A DNA stretch of 64,000 nt, taken from contig CM036620.1 of assembly GCA_020746105.1 (NCBI GenBank), positions 24,884,604 through 24,948,603 of the forward strand, read 5' to 3'. The stretch comes from Trogon surrucura (lineage: Eukaryota; Chordata; Aves; Trogoniformes; Trogonidae). The stretch's first letter is position 1. Each line of letters opens with the position of its first letter. The notes beneath the pieces were generated by a model that had not been told where the DNA came from, ran no database searches, and saw only the letters and a program-made list of their open reading frames with translations. Below are positions 1 to 12,157 of the stretch, in pieces. The translations under genes were made by a program, and so were the position numbers.

Positions 1-3000
1 CAATAAAGTGTCTTAAATTCACTGTAGTCATTCGTAACTCCTTTTTATCACAAGCTAATAAAGTCAGTGCTTAGCTGCTAGAGCTCTTCAGCAACTGGAG
101 CTCTGCAAAATTCATAGTGCAAAAAGATTCATGAACTCCCTTTGTTTAACCAGTACATTTTAAATGGGAACAAAGCTCTGAAGTCATGAAAATGTGTTTT
201 GAAATATTTTTGAAATTAAGGCATTGATGAAGAACATGTGTCTTTTGTCTCTAAAAGAAAAAAAAAAAAGAGCTGTATGAAGCAAGTACTGTATTTATAA
301 GGTATCTAAACAACAACCAGCACAGCACACTCATCATAGTCTATTTTATATCTCTAGATCCTAGGGTGAAAAATACTCTAATCAACCATCGGTTTGGAAT
401 AAATCATTTTGGGTTTATCCTGCTTTGCTAATCTGGAACATGTTTCTTTGAAGTGCTGAGCACACCTGACTTGATTGTAAAGATTTCTGTTATACTAAAC
501 ACTATAAAAAAGAAGGAACACACAAATTTCTTAGTACAGCAGCTCCCATTGGTGTTAATAATAAGACCTAGTGTTGTGATGTTGGAAGAGAGAGTATTTT
601 GCCATAAAATCTGTGCTAAGACTTAAGGGACTTGTATGATCATCCCATTTACTTTAATAAGAGCTGATATCATTATATAAAATATTGGAATTATTAACTG
701 TCATGCAGAATTAATAACTTGTTGTAGAATTTAAATATCTCAGCTATTTCTGCTCTTTTTATTTCCAGAAAAGCTTTCTGACTGGCAGTACTCAAAACAA
801 GCTGCTAGTGTGGTTCCTGTCAGCAACAGTTTTCCCTCTTGCAGTGGTGACTACTTTTGAAGAGTCAAAGTCGAGAAATGCGGGAGACATATTGTAAAAG
901 AACGTGGTATAAAAAAAAAAATTACATATGCAACTACTCAGTTGCTTGCATGCTTGTCTTTTGTGGCTAAAGTGATAAAAAGTTGTGTGAGTATTGATAA
1001 ATATGTGATAGCGGCAAGAGAACACGCTTGAGTTGTTTGACAGATGCAGCTGTAATACCTATAGGAGTCACAGCGTGTCATCATCCACAACAGTCTTGTT
1101 GTTCCTCAGTGACAGAACCAAGTAAGAGCTTCACAATTTGAGGTAACACTGAGGGTGGACTGGTCTTTACCCATTAAACTAGGGAACTCTTCCAGGGTAG
1201 GAAACATGACAGGGCACTCAGCAGTGAAGTGACATTGTAGCCCGTCAGATGGTAAAGCAAGGTTTGATTTTCTTTGCCAAATAGGCATGTGGTCTCTCCG
1301 TGCCTTCTTCCTGCAGATTTAAAACTGCAGGGGGAAGTATGGGCATTCCACAGTTGTACATATGAACAGGACACAGTTTATAGAAAGCATGTTGCAGGCA
1401 AAGCTTTGAATTTAACGTGTGTGCGTTGAAAGCTGGAGCCCATGGTGCTAGTTGTTTCCTCAGCAGATGCAGCTCTTTTCAGTTAAGCTTACAAGCAATA
1501 TAACTTCTTACATCATTGAAAGATCCCAAGGAGTTTCTCACTCCATGGTGGTACACTGGATACTGTGTTTTGGGTGGATGCTGTCATTTCACTTTCTGTG
1601 CAGTTGCTATTTTATTTTCTTCTTCTGACTCCCTCTTTGGTGCTTCAAGTACACAGCTGGGTTTCTAGCATGAATGTGAGAATTTCTTTTTATTAAGTCA
1701 CAGCTACCACAGAATTTGTTTGAGGATTTTTCAGCCAGTCCCACAGAGGAAGACTAAGAACAATTTTTGTTTATTCCATACTTATTGTTGTTTGAATTTA
1801 ACAGAGTAACTTGTTTTTTTGGTTTGGTTTTTTTTTTTTTACATTAAAGGTTTAGAATTAAGAGCAAGTACAAGCTACAGCTAATATTTACTAATAGCTT
1901 GGAGGAATTTGCAAAGTAAGATAATAATTACTCAGCTTGATCAATTAAATTCTTGATCTGTTGAATGTAGATAGATCCATATTCTCCTACTTCAAGTACC
2001 TGGAAGGCAGTGAGGAGAACAGAGTACAGGACTGTATTTTATGGCCCTTGAGAGACACTGGCACACTACAGAGAAATTAAGATGTTTTGTGTGACTAGTG
2101 TTTGCCATGGTGGTATGATCATAGTTGCAACCACCCATATATCTTTTCAGTTCCTTTACAAAAAACCCCGGTGGTCACAGTTACAAATTCAAAAGATTCA
2201 TTTACTGCAGGGGAAAAAACAAACCATTTCTGAGAACCTTCCCTTCTGACAAGAGAAAACGCTGCCCTTCAAGCAGTTTTTGTGCAGTGATGGTCCTGTA
2301 AATTTGGGGTCGTGACAGGACATGTGGGTAACAGGGGCTCAGGAGATAGAAGTCCAGTGCTGCCCAGCCCCACGGATGTGGCCAAAATAATAACCAGCTG
2401 GTCTGGAGAGCTGCCTAGTTGCCCAGGACCCTGGGCAGGCCATGCAGAGCAGATTTCTGCTCTCAGCCCTCTGTTCTCTACCAGCCTGTGCAAGGCACAG
2501 GCCAAGAGTGCATTGTCTTCACATTTTGGCAACAGTCAGGACTGAAGGTGTTTTTGGTGGATTCCTGTCTTTACTTGGTAAAAAAAAAAAAGGAAAAAAA
2601 AAGTCACCCATTGTACAAGGTCTTGCAGTCTGAGCTAGAGCAAAATAGCAAATAGAAAGTTGAGGGAGGGGGGAGGGAGGTGAAAGAGATGTCCTGACCT
2701 TGCAACAGCCACAGCACTTTGGTTGAGTTTTGATACTGATTTTCAAGGGCTTTTTTTCTGAACCCTTCAATTGTTAAAAATTGGCCAGTCCACAGAAGCA
2801 AGGATTACAGCTCAGTTTTTGTTCTGACTTTCTGCTCTTAGTGACAAAAGAGCTGGGGGGATTGTTTTAAAGGTAATCCCTGAGCACTTATCTTTGGCCT
2901 CCAGATAGCACAGGCTGTTGCTGAGCAAGCAATCAGCTCCAACCTCTGAAACATACTCGTTAGAAGCACTGACAGGCTGAAGTTTAGCTCCAACCTCATA

Positions 3001-5389
3001 ACTAACAGTAGAAAGGAAGGTGTTTGTGTAGGGGGTGAAGTTTTAATCTCCACTCAGGAGTTGCATGAGTAAATCCTGTTAGAAAGAAAAGGATCTGAGC
3101 ATATGTGTTTCACACACCATTTTGACCATGCTGGTAAATTTAAAACAAAATAATGTGTGTCATACTACATTTCACACAAAATTTTGTTCAGAGATTGTAT
3201 TTTTAGTTTGAAGTGGCTTAGATATTATTTTAGAAGGATCTAGGTTTACTGGGGATTAATAATTCAAATCCTTCTCTCCTACATTTAACTTTCTTTACCA
3301 CTGAATTTTAAAAAATTGTAGTGAGATGCCACATCACTAGTTGTGGGGGAAAAGGCAGTTCCTACAGGTGCTATATACTTAGCTCCTAATAAAAGAGGAT
3401 TTTTATATCATAGGTTTTTTTTTAAGAGAACAATCAAGATAATGCAGGAAATTCTCGTACTGAAAAGTCGATAAAAATCTGAGCAATGCTGATGCTGGTG
3501 CCTTTGTCCCAAGACTTGATTTTTAGCTTGTTCAAGAGTATTTTAATCCTATAGCTAAGAGCATGAGTCCTTTTCTTATATTTACATTTTCCAGATTTTT
3601 CTCCTATTAGTAATAGTAGCAGTTTAATGCTAGGAAGTATGCTGCATAGTTAACTTATGACCTTAATTTTGACCAGTTGATTATGGAATTTTGGGTTTTA
3701 CCCATTTTACTCTTTTTCCCCTTTATGTAGCAAGTGTTGCTATAATGAGTTTAATTAAGTGAAAATGGATGTTGGCTTACAGTGCTATGAAAGGTTGCTA
3801 TGAGCCAATAAATCATAATTAAATGTATTCGGTGTAATAGCAGGAGCCATTCACAGTCAAGTTGCTTGTAACAAATGTTAATTGTTTCCTTAAATGACAA
3901 GCCCTTCCAATTATAAAGAAAATGAACCTAAAGCCCAGTTCTGCTAACCAACAAGATGTTTACATTACAAAGACCATCAGTGTTTTATTCATGAGTAGTT
4001 ATGCAATATAGTAAAGAGATACTACCTGGGATGCCTGGAGGGTTTTGAGTGTGCCTTATTTTGTTGAAAAATGGTTGCTGGCTGCTTTGGTGAAGCATAG
4101 TTTTAGTTAGGACAGTGATGCCTGGTGAAATGTAGAGAAGTCCTGGGGAAAGCTTTGTGGCTTAATTGTAGAGGACAAAGTACTTTGAATACGTACTGTG
4201 AGAACTCTGCTCATTACAAGGTAAGAATGAGGACTTTTAGGGCTCAAATTTGTAATTAGAAGCATGCAGAGAGCACATGCATATAAAATAATGGGTTTAA
4301 GTACCATGCCATCACAGCTTCAATGAACCATACTTCAGAAAGGGACTAACATTTTGTTGTGTGCTGTTTGCGCGACAGTCTGTGCTTACACACAGGCTTT
4401 CAGATAAAGTCTTTATACATGTCAAAATGTTTATTCAGAAGAATTGCCCATCCTGTCCAGAATGTGAGGAAGTCTTTTGGGAGAGAATGTACTTTTCTGT
4501 GTCTTTGGACGACACGTGTCATATACTGGGGCATTGCTGTAGTTAGTGCAATGAAGGACAATAACCCCTGCATAACCAGGAGTTCTCATTTTTCTGTGGA
4601 AGATGCTACGCCACAGCACCTTCCCCCTCACCACCACCCCTATGCACGCAGGCTTTTCTGAAGCCCAAAGGACAGATCGTTAGAGCCAAAAGGAAAGGCA
4701 CAATTCTGCTTTCACAGCAGTTGGTCAGAACAACGTCAGCATCTCCAATGGCATTGATTTAAACTTGGACGTCGGGGACCTGCGTTAACAGAGGAGAAAT
4801 GCTGTATTTGCAAGTGTTGCAGGGCGAAGAAATAAAGAGATGAGAGTTCAATATTGTAACGTGGATTCTTTTGAGTCCTGTTTACACACAAAGTAAAAGA
4901 AAGGCTTCAGTATGGAGCTGTGAATGTCAAATTAAACATGTAAAATTAGAATAATTTTATTTATTTCTCTATTTGTTGGTCTCAGTTCTTCCAGTCTTCA
5001 CAATAAACAATTCTGGGAGAGAGGGATTAGAAGCAGCTGCAGGCCTCTCTGTGATCTAAAGGGCACAGTAGGAGTATAAGGAATTTAAATATCATTCGTT
5101 TTCTTTTCCTTTGCTCCTCTTCCCCCCGCCTTCCCCATGCTATTCTGCATGGGAAACAATCAGTCATTCAGATCCATGAACAATGACCCCCTACCTTTCG
5201 CAGCCCGTATCCAAAAATCCTTTGGCAAAGCAGACCTGGACTCCAGCTAGCTCAGCACTGCTGGAAGTCACATTCTGCCCCGCTGGACGCTGAGATTCAT
5301 GAATCACAGGCTTGCACTGCACACTGAGTACCTTCAATCAGTTGTCAGAAATACTGGCTGACCACTGCCTGAGCAGTCTATATACTTCC
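1..5389. other. unique noncoding DNA, no gene seen
   Basis: AT-rich sequence with short A and T runs. It contains no recognisable coding exon, RNA gene or transposon. The open frames here are all under about 100 codons, overlap one another on both strands and show no known domain. Around 3720-4000 the sequence is rich in TAAT-type cores, which can mark regulatory DNA, but nothing there is specific enough to call. Confidence 0.6.
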
Positions 5390-6130
5390 ACTTTTGTTTT
5401 AACGCCTTTTCAGTTTTCACAATGAGGCTGTGAAACCTCGCTGGAATCAAGTTCCTTTCTGATTAAAATGTCTTTTCTCTAAACCCAACTTTGCAGCAGG
5501 GATGCCAGCCTGAAGGGCGCAGCACAGCCAGGGTACGCTTCTGGTGATTGATACAGCTTCACTTCCTTGATGATTATCCCAAATAAATCTCATTGGTATT
5601 TTCAGCCATGATGTAGATGCCCTTTACATCCATATAAATCTTCAGGGCAAAGAGAAAATTAGCCAAGTCCAGACATTGATCTTGTGAGGTAAATTGTACC
5701 TAGGCAGCAGGGGCTCCATTGAAAAACAATGAAGCAATGCAGATAACTTACCAGCTTACTTTTAATCAATGCAGCATCTCACAATGTATTATTCCAGCAA
5801 TGGGTCTAAATCACTGTGCACTGTAAGAGTTGTTTTCAAAACCTTTTAATCTAATTGGAAAATCTTCCTTTCTACTGGCAATAAACACTCACTAAACTGT
5901 CTGCACCTAATTGAGCTGTAGTAATTTATGTGAGCTCCCCACAGCTTTTTCTCCCTTTAATCGGACAGACTGCTTTATGTCTTTAACTAATGAAACCTAA
6001 GACTTTGCCAAGTAGATTTGATCAAATGTCACTACTGAATAAATCTTCATTAACACTGACATGTCTCACATCCTCCCCATGTCCAACTTCATCATTAACT
6101 CAGAGCAACATCATCATAGAAAGGTGATAG
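5390..6130. promoter_or_regulatory. candidate conserved noncoding block (weak)
   Basis: What is seen: about 740 bases without transposon signature or low-complexity runs. It is dense in homeodomain-like TAAT cores (for example near 5850-5860, 5910-5925, 5958 and 6050) and has no open frame of note. What is inferred: in birds, such complex AT-rich blocks in gene deserts are often deeply conserved developmental enhancers. Conservation cannot be seen from one sequence, so this is only a pointer. Confidence 0.2.
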
Positions 6131-9100
6131 CCACTGCTTTATTTACATACATAATCAAGCAGTAGTCATCAATGTCACAACAAATAAGAACATGAAAACA
6201 CAATTTATTGGAGTGTTTTGTCAGGACCTAATAACGGTAACTGCACTAATGCTTTATTTCCTAGAAAGGTCATCTCAGTATCCTAGACATGCTAGAAATG
6301 TCACCAGCTGCACTGGACAGTCACAGAAAGCTTTCCTTGTTGTAATAACTATTCACACAGGTCTTTCCCCTAGTATAAATAAATATTCCTTGCCAACAAA
6401 CAGTGCCTTTCAGAGCTGCTTAAGCTAGCTTAGGTGGCAGGAACTGTACAACTGCTTATCACAGGAGTATCAATGATCCAGATGTATGTCGCCTAGGACA
6501 AACCCTTTGATAGTATTGCTGGATACTGACTTAAGCAGGAAATGTTACTAAATAGAATAATAAAACATGGTGCTCCTGTGTCTGCTCAGGGAGGCAATGA
6601 GAGAATTGTTCAAAGTAGGCCAATATTGACCAGATTATTCCATTATTGACATACATGGCATTTTTACACGTAAAAAAATTTGGAGATATCAAAGGAAATG
6701 CTCAGAATACCAATTATAGGTATTTCTATGTGCACTCAGCATTAATTCCCCTTACAAAATTGATTCTGTACTGCCTTTCACTGGAAAGTCAGTGAGAATG
6801 AATCCTTTGGAAAGTCTTTGTGCTGCTCATCAAACGTTCAGTAAGTGATAAAAGATAAAAAAAAGCGTTAGGAGTGTGAATACAGGTACTTTTCTGGGTG
6901 TTGGGATGATTGCTGAAAGGTGAGTTGGGAAACGCGTATTGAAATGGACTTGGGGAGCAGGGTCTGTGGCGTCAAAGAGATCGAGTTGGTTCACTGGACA
7001 AGAAGCAGCCAAGGAGCAACTTACAGCGACCAGTGCTAAGGTCAGATAGGTTGAAAAAGCAGGTAATTTTGGCAGTGATATTTGTTAGAGGTCTGGTGTG
7101 TGGCAGATAATGAGGGCAGAACAAAGATGTTGACAGACTTGCATGTGCCCACCCACACATGCTTAATTTGGCATAAAAAAAATAAAACGTGCTGTAATTT
7201 TGAAGACTGTACAGAGCAAATATGACTTGACTCAGCATTGAAAACCTTCCCAAGCAATGGTTTTGCAGAGTGCATGCATTGATTGAATTATACCTGCTAA
7301 ACTCTCCAAATATTTTCTGTCTGCAGCAGCCACCGGTAAGGACTGTTTAAATTTAGTTTATAGACATGTGCAAGTGTGAGCACGTAGCATGTCTGACTCT
7401 TATCTTTCATAAAGAAAACATGTGAGTGCCCTTCTAAGAAGTCTTTGGTCCCTTTTACTACCAGCATTTTTTAATTGCATGGACTGACAAGAATTGAGTC
7501 AAGGTGAAGAAAGAGGAGACAGGACTAGGATGGATAAACCAGTACATTTATGCCATGAGATGGGGAGTAAAAGAAAGGTTAAGATTAGAGAGATTGTCTT
7601 TAGACCTTTGTCTGTTATTTGCAACTTTTACAAGTATTCATCAAAGGATAACTTTTGATAGGGTTAATATTAGCCTCTGAAATGCATTTAATAACTTTAA
7701 TCATGAGAAATATTATCAATTCTGTCATACAAAAATACTCTGATTTCCTGTGGAAGGAACATTGTCTAAAACGTGAAGATGAAAGCACATTTGCTGAGTA
7801 CATTTGGAAAGGTGGGAACAGGTGGGAATTTTAAAGAGAGAGACCTGCTAGCTTGTGGTTAATACTATTTATTTGTTAGACTGAATATAACACCTACATC
7901 TCTCAAAGATATTCGAAAGGTGCATGATTTTAACATGAAAATCATTTTGCTCTGATGCAGATACAGTTACTTTGGCTATGGAAGGCACTGTTGACCAGTG
8001 TTGTATTTTAGCCTGGTATACTGCATCTCTCGATAGCTTATTTTACATGTTGGCAAGAAAGTATACAGGTGGATCCTCTAATCAGGGCTGAGTAAAAATA
8101 ACCATGAGTATTGGAGACTCCACAGCTGGTAAAATATGTGGTATAGATATACACATGCTTCTGTGTGCGTGTGTATACGAGAGAGGATGCATAACTTCAT
8201 GTAACGGATCATGTTATAGCCATGTGCTATACCTGTTCTGGTGCAAGGAGGAAAATTACCTTGTCTTCAGATACTTGCTATCCTCATATGTGCCAGTTAA
8301 AAAAAAAAGTGTATATGTAGTTTCTGAGAAACAGACATCATAGAATTCCATTCATAAATAATTCATCTTTTTCGGCTATTATCTCATTTTTAAAGGGGCC
8401 TTCTAGCATAGCCATTAAAAAATGCATATGATCCATTTGAGCCTGTTTCCTGCCAGTCACTGGCTTTTCTTCTTTTCCTTTCTTCTGTTTTAGCCTACTG
8501 AATGTGAAAAAGATGCTCTGATCAACTTGAGCGTGCATGCAAACAGAATCAGAGAATAGAGCATGTTTTACAGCTTATACTGTGCTACTGGATACCTGAA
8601 ACCTGTGGGTCAATGGCGGTTTTCTTTTTCAATGATGGAAGAGAGAAATGGATGAACTACAAGATGATCAAAAAGCATTTTTCCACTACTGCTCCTTGAT
8701 ATAGTATTCTCTGTAATATAAATGCTATAATAAATCATACTTTCTGTTTGTTCCGTGTCTTGGGGTCAATGTTCAGCACACTCTGTGGAACTGGCTTTTT
8801 TTATTTTGTTTCAATGAAAGCCTGTGAATATGTTCCAGCCAGCTTATCTGATTATTTGCTGTGCTCAGCTAAGCAAACCATGCAAGTGTGTCTTGACTAA
8901 ATTATCTGCTGCAAGTCTATACTGGTGTCGTTTTGGTAGAGACTCTTCCATCTGTTTCATTTTATTCCCTTTCTTGTATCTTTTTCCTACTCTTTGTTTG
9001 TTAAGAGTGATTGAAAACAAAAATAATCATAAAAAAAGAGATTTATACAATTTCTCCCAGCAAGCATCTCTGATCTAAATGCCAAAAAACTTTGAATTCA

Positions 9101-9968
9101 AAGAGTAGGTTTTCCTGACCTAAAATGAATTAGTTAAAACAGGCAGCATTCTTTGCCTTCAGTTAATCTCCATTCAAATTAATAGAATGAAAGGATTACT
9201 CATTTTGGACACACACATCTAACTGCCAGTTATTTTCCCTAATTTTAAAGAACTGGGCTTGAGATGTTAACAGAGCTCTGGTTTTGATCAAGAAAAATTG
9301 TAATAAGTAGTTTACTTCTGTAGTTGGACTTCTTTAAACCTCAGCCGCTAGGAGTAAACTGTGAGCAGCTTTCTTGGAAAAGAGAGCTGGATGATGAGAC
9401 TATGAGGACTGGAAAGAAGCAGAAACCAATTTAAAAAAATAATTTTACACCTATAAAAACTTATTTAACGTATTTTTTTGCTTGTCTGTTCCTAAATCAC
9501 TCTGAGAATCCTATGCTAAATCTTTTTCGGGACTGCGTATGAGAAGGGGTTCCCAGCTGGCCTGTGAGACTGATGGCTTGAAAAGCTACAATTGAGCAGG
9601 CTTCTTGAAGAGCAGAGTTTAGCAAGAATTATTCTGACACATATGAAAGAACACTTCTCTTTGATAAAGCATGTCATCAACCCAACAAGATACAGATAGG
9701 TAGGTGAAAATTTACAGGAAGCTTTTGCAACCTATTCCACTGTTTTATATTTCCCGTTGTCAAGTCATGCCCTCAGCTCAACATTTTGTATTTGTTTTCC
9801 ATAATGGTATGATAAAAAGCATCATTTCAGAGGATTCAGGATTCAGGCAAGATGCTTGTTTTCCCAGTGAAAACAGTCTCATTTGGCTGAAAGATTTTCT
9901 TGCCAATGAATCTTTAAAGCAAGTATTGCTGAATCGGGGAACACTGTTATTTAAACCTTCCCTGTTGC
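6131..9968. other. unique noncoding DNA, no gene seen
   Basis: AT-rich sequence with no transposon remnant, RNA gene or convincing exon recognised. Short open frames such as those near 6972-7253 and 8824-9078 have no recognisable domain and overlap open frames in other phases. Confidence 0.6.

Positions 9969-9996
<28 letters not shown>
9969..9996 (+). repeat. poly(A) tract, 28 bp
   Basis: An uninterrupted run of 28 adenines followed by GAGG. It could be a simple-sequence expansion. There is no AATAAA signal in the 30 bases before it and no recognisable spliced copy of a gene upstream, so I do not call it a retrocopy tail. Run length is likely to vary between individuals and sequencing reads. 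Confidence 0.95.
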
Positions 9997-10001
<5 letters not shown>

Positions 10002-12128
10002 AAACAGTGGATAAGAGGGTACCTGCCTGGAGTTATAATTGTGTCTGATTAAAAAGAAATTTCAGTCTCATTTCATGGATTTTCATTTTTTCAAGATAAG
10101 GTGCAGGTATACGTGCATAGCCTAGATCTAAACTGCAGAAGCAGAATGAAGAATGAATTCAGTTATGTTATTTTTTTTCTTAAAACTGAAGCAAAATTCA
10201 TATCTCTAATTTGTGTCAAAAATTTCCTTTTCGAAGTTAATTTCTAGTGAGAGTTCAGAAAAAAATAATTTGTATTTATTAGTTAACTAATGCTATGTTG
10301 GTCTGCTTTGCAAAATCAGAGATAAGATTTAAAAAAAAATCATGCTCCTGAGCTGCTATGAACAATCTTTGCTTTATAGTATTGATAGAAAGAAAAATTA
10401 ATTGTTACACTTATGTCCAAGTCTGAATTGATATGAGGAGGCTGATCATACCAATTGGTGCAATGGTTTGGTTCAATACATAGACATCTGTTGTGAATGT
10501 CTAAACATGGTTGGCAGATTTTTTGCACTGGAATCCATTTGGAGCAAGACAGAAACATAATAATCAGTAATCTTTTCAACAGTAATTTTTATGTTGTACA
10601 AGTAGTGCTGGTAAGTGACCTTCAAAAAACTTTGGAAGTTGCTCTTGGTTCAGGTATCAAAGTCTAAAAAGATTTTATAGGCTTTGGCTAAATAAGTCAA
10701 ATCTTTTAATTCTGTCAAATTTTCTCAGAGAATAGGCTTTGTCAGAATATTTTTGGCAGTTCTTTTTCATAGTTGGATTGAACATTCCTTTAGAGGATTT
10801 TTTTCTCTGCTGTTTTGGTCTTTCTTATTTTATTACCTAATCCCAGGTCTGCTAGTATTGATGGGTTCCTTTCCATTCAGGATACTGAGTTTTCCTCTGA
10901 ACTTCTCATGAATGATGAAATAATCAATTATTTTCTTAAGAATATTTTAGAAATATTTTGAATTAAAAATTTTAACAGGTAGAAACACTAGTGTTTTAGG
11001 TGGAGGTTTGTATAATTTTTTGATGCTATGCTCTATACTTACTCTCACACTTACATTCTAAACTTCCACAAGGAAGACACTTGCCATAGTGAGTGTTATA
11101 TTTGTTATTACTATGGGAAGAGTGTATCTCTTTTCACTTTACTTTCCCCAGTAAAGTGTATATTATGCTCAACACAATGCCATTAAGCTCTAAGCAGAAA
11201 ATATGACTGTTTATACTTCACACTAATGTAATTATAGAGGTTAATAGGATGTCTCCCTGCAAAATCTAGCTTTTAAAAATCCAGCTTTTTTTTCTAGCTC
11301 AATAAACTGGAAAAAATATTTACTGTACCAATTTAAACTTAAATACTGTTTAACATCTAAAATGATTTTTTGTTATCATTTGAAAACTCATTAATCGTCT
11401 TATAATGTCGTTTTTTTCCCTATTCCATCATACTCATACACTTCTCTTGCAGGAGGTGAACAAGCACTTCTATAGCTAATAAGAATTAGCAACATCTTAG
11501 AGTAGGAGAAAGAGGCCTAGCTGCCAACTTTGCAGTAGGATAACTACACTTCAGAGTGCATCAGTCCATAGTCAATGTGTGTTTTCTAAGGAAACTTCAT
11601 CTGCTTAAGTAAATATGAAGCCAACATTTAAATTGAGCAAAAGATTGGGTAAGAGCAATGGTACGATTGACAGAGGTAAAAGCATCTTCATTGTGAAAAT
11701 TATTGGTGTTAAAGAGATCTTCCATTTGCCAGAGAAAAGTCATAATAAGCTGGAAATTATAGGTGAGTCTGATTGAAAAGTAGCAGTGAGAGCAGGACAA
11801 TCCTCTAAAGGAGTAGTCTACCGACTGCATAAACAAGGCATTCTCTGTCCCTAGTCGTTCAGGGAAGGTTCAAGATGCGATATGTCTCATGCCTTTACAT
11901 GTCTAAACCATAACCATCCTTTCTTGAATTAATTGCCTAGATTGCCTTTATAGTCCATGGGGAGAAACGGGCAGTTCCAGCCAATGATTCATCTGAAAGA
12001 TTATTCTTAAAGAAGACATGTCATGCCTCAGACATGCCTCTCTAAGTGCTTAGATTTGGCTGAGGTGAATCTTGCCCGAATGTCTTATTTGAAATGGTTC
12101 AGCCATGCTTGGGTCACTGGAGTCAGAG
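9997..12128. other. unique noncoding DNA, no gene seen
   Basis: Strongly AT-rich stretch with many short T and A runs. No transposon, RNA gene or coding exon is recognisable on either strand. Confidence 0.6.
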
Positions 12129-12157
12129 CTGGGCTGGAGACAAATTCTCCAGCCCAG
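12129..12157. repeat. short perfect hairpin, 12-bp stem
   Basis: The arms CTGGGCTGGAGA (12129-12140) and TCTCCAGCCCAG (12146-12157) are exact reverse complements around a 5-base loop, CAAAT. The stem is GC-rich in an AT-rich setting. It is too short for a typical microRNA precursor, and the flanks do not extend the pairing. No neighbouring run of T suggests a terminator. Confidence 0.8.

Noticed and set aside
9969-9996. Poly(A) tract as the tail of a processed gene copy
   Set aside because: There is no AATAAA just upstream, no recognisable exon sequence and no flanking duplication.
9704-10048. 114-codon open frame ending in a lysine run
   Set aside because: The lysines come from reading through the poly(A) tract, and there is no recognisable protein before it.
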